64,000 bases of DNA from CAXBGS01 sp963975425 (GTDB lineage: Bacteria > Planctomycetota > Planctomycetia > Pirellulales > Pirellulaceae), in the NCBI GenBank assembly GCA_963975425.1, contig CAXBGS010000008.1, positions 186,001-250,000 on the forward strand. Reading direction: 5' to 3'. Shown one piece after another: positions 18,741 through 26,639 of this stretch (the first letter of the stretch is position 1; every line of letters starts with the position of its first letter). The translations under genes were made by a program, and so were the position numbers. A model generated the notes under the pieces. The model saw only the letters and a list, made by a program, of their open reading frames with translations. It made no database searches and was not told where the DNA came from.

Positions 18741-20168
18741 ATGTGTTGGCTCCGTATCTGCGAAAAAAGAGTGTTCGCGGCAATTGGCTGTGGTATCGCG
18801 TTGCTTTGCCTCAATCCCGCTCAGGACGCCCAGGCCGCTCGTCCAAACATCATCTTGATGATGGCAGATGATCTGGGGTACGGGCACTTGGGCAGTTACG
18901 GTCAGACAAAGATTCTAACACCGCACTTGGATCGCATGGCGGCCGAAGGCATGCGGTACACCCAAGCGTATTCAGGTTCGTCCGTTTGTGCGCCAAGCCG
19001 CAGCGTGTTGATGACGGGATTGCATACCGGACATACGCCCGTTCGATGGAATACGCCTGGCACCGGAACAATTCTGGACGAAGACATCACGATTGCCGAG
19101 CGGCTTCAGGACGTTGGTTATCGCACCGGTGGTTTCGGCAAATGGGGCCTCGGAAAGGAAAACATGCCGGGGCACCCCAACCTGCAGGGCTTTGACCAGT
19201 TTTTCGGTCAATACAGCCAGGTCCACGCGCATTTTTATTACCCCTATTGGCTGTGGCACAACCGGGATCGCGTGATGCTGCCCGAGAATGAAAATGGAGG
19301 CCGCGGTACTTACGTTCACGACATCACTCATGAACATGCGCTGAAATTCATCCGAACTGCCGTCGCTGATGACGTGCCTTTCTTTGCCTATTTGCCCTAT
19401 GTGATTCCGCATGTGGAGCTAATCGTGCCAGAGGACTCGAAAAAACCTTACGAGGGCAAGTTCCTTAAACATACGATTCGCGACCGACGCGAAGGTTACT
19501 TGTACGACGAAGACAGTTACACCGCCTACGCGGGAATGATCTCTCGTTTGGATGATTCTGTTGGCGACATCCTTGCCATGTTGGATGAATTAAAGATCGA
19601 CGAAGAAACGTTGTTCGTGTTCACATCCGACAACGGCGCACAGGGCAGTCACTGGAAAGACCTGGTTGAATTTTTTGAAGGAACCGGAGGTCTGAGGGCT
19701 TCCAAGGGCAGCCTGTACGAAGGCGGTATCCGCGTGCCACTGATCGTCCGCTGGCCCGGCAAGGTCGCGCCAGGACAAGTCGTCGAGTCACCCATCGTGC
19801 ACTATGACTTGCCGCCCACTTTGATCGCATTGACGGGCGCAGAGCCGATGGAGACCGATGGCGTTTCATTGCTGCCGCAATGGATGGGCCAGTCGGCAAA
19901 AGAAATCGACAATCGACGCTTTCTGTTTTGGCAAACACCGGGCGCCTGTGCGGTTCGCAGTGGGAACTGGAAATTGATTCGCACCGATCGCTGGATGCCT
20001 TGGGAACTATATGACTTGAGTGTTGACCCGCAGGAAACATCGAACCTAGCCGACCAGCATCGCGACGTGGTTTATCGCCTATCGCGTTTTGCTAAGTCGT
20101 CGTGGCAGCCCGAACGAGAAAACGTTCCCACCGGACCGCGAACCGACTACCGAGACTACGTGCGATGA
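18741..20168 (+). CDS. Secreted arylsulfatase
   Basis: 475 residues with a signal peptide (about 1-33, ending DAQAA). Metal-site ADDLG follows, then C83-A-P-S-R87 with LMTGLHTGH, the formylglycine motif, and the second metal cluster TSDNGAQ. FGKWGLG is a typical A-type sulfatase segment. Overlaps the next gene by ATGA, so it is translated together with a secreted amidohydrolase. Divergent from the DUF1592 gene. The substrate is likely a sulfated sugar but is not determinable. Confidence 0.93.
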   Translation: MCWLRICEKRVFAAIGCGIALLCLNPAQDAQAARPNIILMMADDLGYGHLGSYGQTKILTPHLDRMAAEGMRYTQAYSGSSVCAPSRSVLMTGLHTGHTPVRWNTPGTGTILDEDITIAERLQDVGYRTGGFGKWGLGKENMPGHPNLQGFDQFFGQYSQVHAHFYYPYWLWHNRDRVMLPENENGGRGTYVHDITHEHALKFIRTAVADDVPFFAYLPYVIPHVELIVPEDSKKPYEGKFLKHTIRDRREGYLYDEDSYTAYAGMISRLDDSVGDILAMLDELKIDEETLFVFTSDNGAQGSHWKDLVEFFEGTGGLRASKGSLYEGGIRVPLIVRWPGKVAPGQVVESPIVHYDLPPTLIALTGAEPMETDGVSLLPQWMGQSAKEIDNRRFLFWQTPGACAVRSGNWKLIRTDRWMPWELYDLSVDPQETSNLADQHRDVVYRLSRFAKSSWQPERENVPTGPRTDYRDYVR

Positions 20169-21277
20169 AGCCTGCACCTCGCGGACTGCAAATTTCGTCA
20201 CGTCGTTTTGTTGCCGAGACTCGATGGCTGTGTTGCTTGGCCGGCATGATGTTCATGATTCCGCTAGCCGCCGACGATCCCACAACATCGCTTGATGCGT
20301 TCGACAAAATTGACTGCCATGTCCATCTGCGTTACGAAGGGAATCAGCTAGCCGAATTAGCGAGAGTGATGCGCTTTCGTCTGGTCAACATCAGCACCGG
20401 TCACTACGAGAGCGACTGGCAAGCCACATACGCGCGGTACCAGCAAGCTCACTTTCCCGGCACCGTCGCATTTATCGCCTCGTTCACCATGAAAGGTTTC
20501 CCCGAACCTTGGTGGTCGGACGCGACGATTGGGCACATCGACCGCGCCGTCGCCCATGACGATGCAATTGGGGTCAAGATCTGGAAAGACGTTGGTATGG
20601 AGTACCGCAAGCAAAGCGGCCCATACGTGCTGGTCGACGACGAATCGATGCAGCCAGTGCTAAGTCACTTGGAAGAACAAAACTTGACGCTGATCATGCA
20701 TATTGCGGATCCGATCGAGTACTGGCGGAAACCCGATGCGATCGCCGATGAGAATCGACGCAAACGACTGGTTCAGCGAGGCGGGCTGTACGTGATGCAC
20801 GACAAGGTCGATGCACCCTCGCACGAAGACCTGATCGCTGCACGTGATCGCGTGCTGCAGCGTCATCCCAAATTGAAAGTCGTCGGCGCGCATCTGGGAA
20901 GCCTGGAACACGACTTGGATGAACTCGCCATCCGACTGGACCGCTATCCGAATTTTGCCGTCGACACCGCGGCGCGGATGGGTGACTTGGCCCAATATGA
21001 CCGCGAAACACTGCGGTCATTCTTGATTCGGTATCAAGATCGAATCCTGTACGGCACCGACATGTCGATCAAGCCGCAACACAACGGCGACAACCAACGC
21101 ATTCGCTTACTCGATCGATGGCAACGCGACTGGAACCTGCTGGCTGGCGACGCAGAGGTGGTTTATCCAGCCGTCCGTGGCGAAGTCAAGATACAAGGGT
21201 TGGCACTGCCCATGCCGGTGCTGGAAAAGATTTACCGCAAGAACGCCCTGCAATGGTTTCCTGGGCTGACGAGATAG
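20165..21277 (+). CDS. Exported amidohydrolase (amidohydrolase 2 family)
   Basis: 370 residues from the ATG at 20165, which overlaps the sulfatase stop as ATGA. The N-terminus has basic residues then a hydrophobic stretch (WLCCLAGMMFMIPLAA), suggesting export. The TIM-barrel signature DCHVHLRY gives the first metal histidines; VVGAHLGS provides a later histidine and LYGTDMS the catalytic Asp. The family includes decarboxylases and hydrolases, often on carboxylated or lactone substrates. Coupling to the sulfatase suggests it acts on the desulfated product, but this is inference. Confidence 0.82.
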   Translation: MKPAPRGLQISSRRFVAETRWLCCLAGMMFMIPLAADDPTTSLDAFDKIDCHVHLRYEGNQLAELARVMRFRLVNISTGHYESDWQATYARYQQAHFPGTVAFIASFTMKGFPEPWWSDATIGHIDRAVAHDDAIGVKIWKDVGMEYRKQSGPYVLVDDESMQPVLSHLEEQNLTLIMHIADPIEYWRKPDAIADENRRKRLVQRGGLYVMHDKVDAPSHEDLIAARDRVLQRHPKLKVVGAHLGSLEHDLDELAIRLDRYPNFAVDTAARMGDLAQYDRETLRSFLIRYQDRILYGTDMSIKPQHNGDNQRIRLLDRWQRDWNLLAGDAEVVYPAVRGEVKIQGLALPMPVLEKIYRKNALQWFPGLTR

Positions 21278-21470
21278 GCAATCGACGCAGAATTCGATTC
21301 AACAGCAGTATCGGTCAAGCCATTGGCCACGCCGGAATTGGTACTTGTGTCGGGATCGAATTTGATCCAGGGCACGACTCAGCAAATCGTGATCTCAGGA
21401 CAGTGATCTTAAGATCAGCGCAGCAGTTGGGTCGATAACACTCTTCCCAAAACCACTCGAGATGATTCTT

Positions 21471-22724
21471 CTACAGCGCGGCGGTGGAAAGCTTCGCGAG
21501 CGTTCGCGCGAGCACTTCGACGCCGCTGCCGATTTGATCGGGCGAAGAATACTCATCGGGGCGATGCGAGACGCCGTCTCGACAAGGAATGAACAGCATG
21601 GTGAAGGGTGATAGCTGCGCGAGAAACAGCGAGTCGTGATAGGCTCGACTGACCATCCGCTGGTATTTCAGACGGCTGTCTTGGCAGGCCTGCTCGGCGG
21701 CCTCGATGAGATCGGCCGAAGCCGTGACGGGCGGGTCCGCGTTCAACGTTTCGCAGTCCACTTTGACGCCTCGTCTTTGACCAATTGATTGCAGATCGGA
21801 TTCAATCTTCGTTTTGACTTCGTCGCGACTGGCAAGCGAAACGTCGCGCAGATCGATCGTGAATCGCACTTCGCTCGGGATCGAATTGACGGCTCCGGGG
21901 TGAACGTCTAGTTCGCCAACGGTGCCAACCGTGTCATCACTTGAACTTTCCAGCACATGCTTTTCGATCGCCTGGATCATTTCAGCACTGGCGGCTAACG
22001 CGTCGTGCCTTTTGGGCATCAGAACAGCGCCGGCGTGGCCACCCTGGCCGTGGACCTTGACAATCATGGTGGCCGGTGCGGCGATCGCAGTGACAATTCC
22101 GATCGGCAGTCCGGCTTGCTCTAGCTCAGGCCCCTGTTCAATGTGCAGTTCGACCCAGGCGTGATAGTACGAGCGGTCCAGCGCGGCATCCGCGACGTCG
22201 CCATCGAACCCGGCGCGTTGCCGGACGAGGTTGTACGTGTCACCATCGGAATCGACGAGTGCTTCCAACGCGTCATGATCCAACTGGCCGGCCATCACTC
22301 GGCTGCCCGTGCACCCCATGCCGAATCGCGTCGGTTCTTCGCTGGTGAACATCAGCAATTCAATCGAGCGCATCGGTTTGAATCCCGCGTCCTGCAGCGC
22401 TCGGATCGCTTCCAGTCCACCCAAGACGCCGACGGTTCCGTCATACATGCCCGAAAACGGAATCGCATCAGTGTGCGAACCGGTTCCCACGACCGGTTGA
22501 TCAGGCTGAGACCCGACCCAACGCGCGAATATATTTCCGACGGCATCATTTCGAACAACCAGGCCCGCCGATTCGAACAAGGACCGCAAGTATTTTCTTG
22601 CCGCCATGTCCTCCTGGGTGAACACCACGCGGGTCACCGCGGGCGGCGGATCGGGACACGCACTGAACGTCGCAAGCCTTTGCAACTCGTCAACCACGCG
22701 ATCGACATTGATATTCAAGTTCAT
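21471..22724 (-). CDS. Ureidoglycolate amidohydrolase-like M20 enzyme
   Basis: 417 residues from the ATG at 22724, 7 bp after the ureidoglycine aminohydrolase stop. M20/AllC-type metal ligands are visible: His84 (GTGSHTDAIP), Asp95 (MYDGTVG), Glu129/Glu130 (TSEEPTRFG), His194 (LHIEQGPE) and His363 (SRAYHDSLF). The segments FTSEEPTRFGMGCTGSR and SRAYHDSLF resemble plant ureidoglycolate amidohydrolase rather than allantoate enzymes. Reaction proposed: ureidoglycolate to glyoxylate, CO2 and two ammonia. Alternative: a second allantoate amidohydrolase or an N-carbamoyl amino acid hydrolase. The family is certain; the specificity comes from motif and gene order. Confidence 0.78.
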   Translation of the reverse strand: MNLNINVDRVVDELQRLATFSACPDPPPAVTRVVFTQEDMAARKYLRSLFESAGLVVRNDAVGNIFARWVGSQPDQPVVGTGSHTDAIPFSGMYDGTVGVLGGLEAIRALQDAGFKPMRSIELLMFTSEEPTRFGMGCTGSRVMAGQLDHDALEALVDSDGDTYNLVRQRAGFDGDVADAALDRSYYHAWVELHIEQGPELEQAGLPIGIVTAIAAPATMIVKVHGQGGHAGAVLMPKRHDALAASAEMIQAIEKHVLESSSDDTVGTVGELDVHPGAVNSIPSEVRFTIDLRDVSLASRDEVKTKIESDLQSIGQRRGVKVDCETLNADPPVTASADLIEAAEQACQDSRLKYQRMVSRAYHDSLFLAQLSPFTMLFIPCRDGVSHRPDEYSSPDQIGSGVEVLARTLAKLSTAAL

Positions 22725-22731
22725 GTTCGGG

Positions 22732-23499
22732 TCATGTGGGTAGATGGAACCGATTGACATCTTTGTAGTACACGTACTGGGCAGGTTCTTTGCCCATCGC
22801 GACGAACCACTGCGGACAATACGCCGCCATCCAAATTGAATCACCCTTGGCGACCGGGTACCACGATTCGTTCAAACGGTAAACGCCTTGTCCGGCCGTC
22901 ATGTACAAACCGTGTTCCATGATGTGCGTTTCCACAAACGGCAGAGCCGCGCCGCTTTGATAGGTAAATACATTGACGGCCATGTCAAACGCAGGTTCAT
23001 CGGGCAACAGGCATGCCAGTCGTGCATCGTCATCACCCAAAAACGGTTCGGCCGGCATATTAGAAACGTGACCGACGATTCGTTGCGGCGGATCCACGCC
23101 CGCAAGCGGTACATATCGTTTCTCGAAAACCAGCAACTTGCCGTGATTCTTTCCCGTCAGCTTGTAAGTCGTCTCCGCTGGCAAATATGCGAATGAACCA
23201 ACCGTCAACGGCTCACCATCCAGCGTGACTTCCCCTTCGATGACATACAAACAGCGCTGAATTCCATCAGGAGCACAGGTGGTCGATGATTGCTCATTGG
23301 TGATGGCAATGTACTGTGCGAATCCGGGCCCGCGCGTCGCATCACCACCACCGCCGGATCCCATCGCGGGGCTAACCAGCACGACTAACTTGGTTTCGCT
23401 CCAGTGCGTGTTTGTCGATTCGACGTACGAATCGGTTGCGATCACGGCGTGGTCGCGTCTCACGCGCGTTCGCGTTTCACCCAGCGGTGTGATTCCCAT
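22732..23499 (-). CDS. allE: (S)-ureidoglycine aminohydrolase
   Basis: 255-residue bicupin from the ATG at 23499; the frame is open far upstream into the neighbouring gene, but family similarity begins here with MGITPLGETR. The C-terminal cupin carries the manganese ligands expected from plant and E. coli enzymes: Glu190, His192 and His196 in ETHIMEHGLY, and Gln230 in CPQWF. It converts (S)-ureidoglycine, the allantoate amidohydrolase product, to ureidoglycolate and ammonia. It lies between the allantoate and ureidoglycolate amidohydrolase genes, in pathway order. Confidence 0.92.
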   Translation of the reverse strand: MGITPLGETRTRVRRDHAVIATDSYVESTNTHWSETKLVVLVSPAMGSGGGGDATRGPGFAQYIAITNEQSSTTCAPDGIQRCLYVIEGEVTLDGEPLTVGSFAYLPAETTYKLTGKNHGKLLVFEKRYVPLAGVDPPQRIVGHVSNMPAEPFLGDDDARLACLLPDEPAFDMAVNVFTYQSGAALPFVETHIMEHGLYMTAGQGVYRLNESWYPVAKGDSIWMAAYCPQWFVAMGKEPAQYVYYKDVNRFHLPT

Positions 23500-23591
23500 G
23501 TTTGAACTTTTGCGTGAAGAATAGTTTGCGTGAAGAACAGACTGTCTGGTTGAACGATTTGTCGCCCTCAATTCGCACCAACGGTGTCCCG

Positions 23592-24887
23592 TCAGCGACG
23601 AAATTCCTTCCCCGTCGATGGCGTAAATCGGCGGACAAAATCTTGCAGCACATCGATTGCGACGGCCACATCGCCGACTTCCACATCTTCGTCGGGATGA
23701 TGACTCAGCCCGGTCGGTTGACGAACAAAAAGCATAACGGTTGGAAAGGTCTCTGCCATCACGACCGAATCGTGGCCGGCACCGCTTGGCATCACACATG
23801 GCTCGACACCACAAGCGGCGACCGACTGTTGCAGACCAGTGACCAGACCCGAGTCCATTGCGACAGCGGGCTGCTGCTGATGTTCGATAATCGAGAACGC
23901 CACGTCGTCCGCCGATGCGCAGCGTTTAGCAAAATCACATAACTCGTTGACGGCCTTGGTGCGGACCGAATCGTCGGCATGGCGAACGTCTAGTGAAACC
24001 TGCGCGAGCCCGGGCACGGCGTTTCTGGCGTTAGGCGACAAATTCAGGGCACCGACGGTCGCGCGTAACCCCTCGATCGAGTTGCCGTAACGTGACACTT
24101 CGGTGATCCATTTCGACGCAGCGACCAAGGCGTCGCGCCGCATTGACATCGGCGTTGTGCCGGCGTGGTTGGCCTGCCCGCGAAATTCCAGCTGCAGCCG
24201 CGATTGCCCAACGATCGCATCGACGACAGCCACTGGACACTTTGAAGCCGACAGGATAGGCCCTTGCTCGATGTGTGGTTCAATAAATCCGGCAACGCGA
24301 TCGACCGGATATGCGGCCGACGAAATTTTCTCGGGCTGCAGGCCAAATGTTTCGATGACATCACGCATTGTGTGCCCGTCATCATCAACGCGGCTTAACC
24401 AAGCGGGGTCAAAGGTGCCGATCAGCGCCCGCGAACCGAGATAAGGCAACAAGAACCGAACGCCTTCTTCTTCGCTGAATCCAATCACGTCCAAGTGAAA
24501 CGGCAACGGAAAATTACCAATCGCGCGGACCACGGCAAGGGCCATCATCACGCCCAAGATGCCGTCGTATCGCCCCGCCGCGGGGATCGTGTCCAGGTGC
24601 GACCCGATCAAAAGCGTCGGCAAATTCGACGGTTCATTCTGAAGGTTTACCAATCCGGCTTGAGGGCTGATCGAACCGATTCGTCTGCCGATCAAGTTTC
24701 CGGCTTCATCGACTCGGGGCGACATCCCCAACTCGCTCATCCACTTGCCGACCTGCTGGTGAACGCTTTGCATCGGTTGCGACAAGAAGCGACGCGTGAT
24801 TCGTCCCGGTGTTTCGGTGAATTCGGCCAGTTGATCGCATCGATCAAGGCACTGTCTAGCGAGTTCGTGCTTGTCCACAGCCGGCAA
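23592..24887 (-). CDS. allC: Allantoate amidohydrolase
   Basis: 431 residues, M20 family. Metal and catalytic residues: His97 (IGSHLDTIP), Asp108 (RYDGILG), the FSEEEGVRF cluster at 137-145, His205 (PHIEQGP) and His372 (SGAGHDS). RGQANHAGTTPM is the dimer-interface and substrate-binding segment of this group. It hydrolyses allantoate to ureidoglycine, CO2 and ammonia. First gene of a three-gene minus-strand operon; 92 bp separate it from ureidoglycine aminohydrolase. It starts about 180 bp from the divergent xanthine dehydrogenase operon. An N-carbamoyl-beta-alanine hydrolase is an alternative, made less likely by context. Confidence 0.9.
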   Translation of the reverse strand: MPAVDKHELARQCLDRCDQLAEFTETPGRITRRFLSQPMQSVHQQVGKWMSELGMSPRVDEAGNLIGRRIGSISPQAGLVNLQNEPSNLPTLLIGSHLDTIPAAGRYDGILGVMMALAVVRAIGNFPLPFHLDVIGFSEEEGVRFLLPYLGSRALIGTFDPAWLSRVDDDGHTMRDVIETFGLQPEKISSAAYPVDRVAGFIEPHIEQGPILSASKCPVAVVDAIVGQSRLQLEFRGQANHAGTTPMSMRRDALVAASKWITEVSRYGNSIEGLRATVGALNLSPNARNAVPGLAQVSLDVRHADDSVRTKAVNELCDFAKRCASADDVAFSIIEHQQQPAVAMDSGLVTGLQQSVAACGVEPCVMPSGAGHDSVVMAETFPTVMLFVRQPTGLSHHPDEDVEVGDVAVAIDVLQDFVRRFTPSTGKEFRR

Positions 24888-25064
24888 TCTTTCTACCGTG
24901 TCAGAGTGTGCTTTCTGAAGGCACTGTCACAAGAAAAACCTTTCACCTGTGAGATGATGAGCGGAATGGCGCTCGCCACCGGTCGCCAACAGAACCGATC
25001 GGAGGTTATCGGTTCCCGATCTCAACCGCAAGTCACGACCTCTCCACCGCAAGTCACGATCGCC

Positions 25065-26639
25065 ATGCAAAACACGCTGCAACTGGCTATTAACGGAAAG
25101 CCGCATACGATCAGCGGATCGGCGGCGTTGATGACTCTGTCTGACTATCTGCGGAACTCGTTGCGTTTGGTCGGAACCAAAATCGTTTGTTCCGAAGGCG
25201 ACTGTGGCGCTTGCAGCGTACTGGTGGGCCGTATCCACGACTCGAACACGGACACAAACACTGATACCGGCACCGACACCGGCACCGACACCGGCGATAT
25301 CGATTACCGGGCCGTCGATTCGTGCATTCTGTTCATGTATCAACTGGACCGGACACACATCGTGTCCGTCGAAGGGCTAGGCGACGAACAGAACTTGTCG
25401 CCCGTCCAAGAAGCGATGGTCAAGTGCCATGGAAGCCAATGCGGCTATTGCACGCCTGGATTCGTCACGACGATGCACGGACTGCTGGAGCACCGTCCGA
25501 TCACACGTCCGATCACAGACGAGCGAAACATTCACCACCTGTCGCCGAACAATAACGATGTTGGCGAATCGGCAAGCGAAGGTCATTCATTCGACGAAGA
25601 CCGGTGGCGGATCGGACTTTCGGGCAACCTGTGTCGCTGTACCGGATATGTCCAAATCATCGACGCCGCAAAGGCACTATCCACGCAAGACGTACCGTCG
25701 ATCAACCAGATGTATCCCGCATCGTCGATCCGCTCACTTTTTGATTCCGTCGATTCGAAACCTATCGCCATCACCGACCAAGCGAGAACGGTCTTCATTC
25801 CGAAACGCTTGAGCGACGCGTTGGCAATTCTTGCCGAGCATCCCGATGCCCGCTTGGTCACCGGAGCGACCGACTTGGGTGTCCAGCACAATCATGGCCG
25901 CACGATCGAACCGACACTTATCTGTTTGTCCGAAATTAGCGAATTGAAACACATCACGGTCACCAGCGATCACGTCATCATCGGCGCTGCGGCAACGTGG
26001 ACCGACGTTTTAGATTCGACCGGCGAACTGTTTCCGGATTTCGCTGACGTTCTGCGGCGATTCGGCAGCCCCCAAATTCGCAACATGGGAACGCTGGGTG
26101 GAAACTTGGCGAACGCATCGCCCATCGCGGACTCGATTCCGTTTCTGTACGCAGTCGATGCTGAACTGATATTGATGAGCCGCAACGGGCAACGTTCCGT
26201 CCCGATCAATCAGTTTTATCAAGGTTACAAAGAATACGATTTGCAGCCTGGCGAATTGATCGGTTCGATCAAGGTGCCACGCATGGAGTCAAACGAAACG
26301 CTAAGACTGTACAAGGTCTCTCGGCGACGTGACATGGACATCAGCACGTTCACCGCAGCGATCCATCTGGTCCTGGATGCCGATCGAATCACGCAGGCCC
26401 GCATCGCGTTGGGCGGCGTCGGACCGACGGTGATCCGCACTGGCGATACGGAAGCCTTCCTGGTGGGCCAGCGGTTTGATGAAACCACAATGCAAGAAGC
26501 GGGACGAATCGCTCGGACCGAAATCACACCCATTTGTGACGTACGTGGCACGGATGACTATCGGTACCAACTAGCCGAGAACATCTTGCTGAAATTTTTT
26601 CATGACACCAACTCGGATCGTCAAACGGTGACAACATGA
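25065..26639 (+). CDS. xdhA: Xanthine dehydrogenase, FeS/FAD subunit
   Basis: 524 residues from the ATG at 25065, where the ferredoxin fold begins; the frame is open upstream over the divergent allC gene, which is not credible. The plant-type [2Fe-2S] site is C42, C47, C50 and C87 (SEGDCGAC); the second cluster uses CGYC (126-129) and LCRC (189-192). The FAD domain follows from about residue 240 with TGATDLGV and GGNLANASPIAD. Oxidises hypoxanthine to xanthine to urate together with XdhB. Unusual: a Thr/Asp/Gly repeat insert at residues 61-78 between Cys50 and Cys87. Overlaps xdhB by ATGA. Confidence 0.93.
   Translation: MQNTLQLAINGKPHTISGSAALMTLSDYLRNSLRLVGTKIVCSEGDCGACSVLVGRIHDSNTDTNTDTGTDTGTDTGDIDYRAVDSCILFMYQLDRTHIVSVEGLGDEQNLSPVQEAMVKCHGSQCGYCTPGFVTTMHGLLEHRPITRPITDERNIHHLSPNNNDVGESASEGHSFDEDRWRIGLSGNLCRCTGYVQIIDAAKALSTQDVPSINQMYPASSIRSLFDSVDSKPIAITDQARTVFIPKRLSDALAILAEHPDARLVTGATDLGVQHNHGRTIEPTLICLSEISELKHITVTSDHVIIGAAATWTDVLDSTGELFPDFADVLRRFGSPQIRNMGTLGGNLANASPIADSIPFLYAVDAELILMSRNGQRSVPINQFYQGYKEYDLQPGELIGSIKVPRMESNETLRLYKVSRRRDMDISTFTAAIHLVLDADRITQARIALGGVGPTVIRTGDTEAFLVGQRFDETTMQEAGRIARTEITPICDVRGTDDYRYQLAENILLKFFHDTNSDRQTVTT
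25266..25295 (+). repeat. 12-bp tandem repeat inside xdhA
   Basis: ACCGGCACCGAC occurs at 25266-25277 and 25278-25289, with a half copy to 25295. Upstream degenerate copies from about 25246 extend it. It encodes T-G-T-D units in the loop between the ligand cysteines of the first FeS cluster. Confidence 0.88.

Noticed and set aside
24495..25064. 190-codon N-terminal extension of xdhA
   Set aside because: It lies over the divergent allC gene, while the ferredoxin fold starts exactly at the ATG at 25065.
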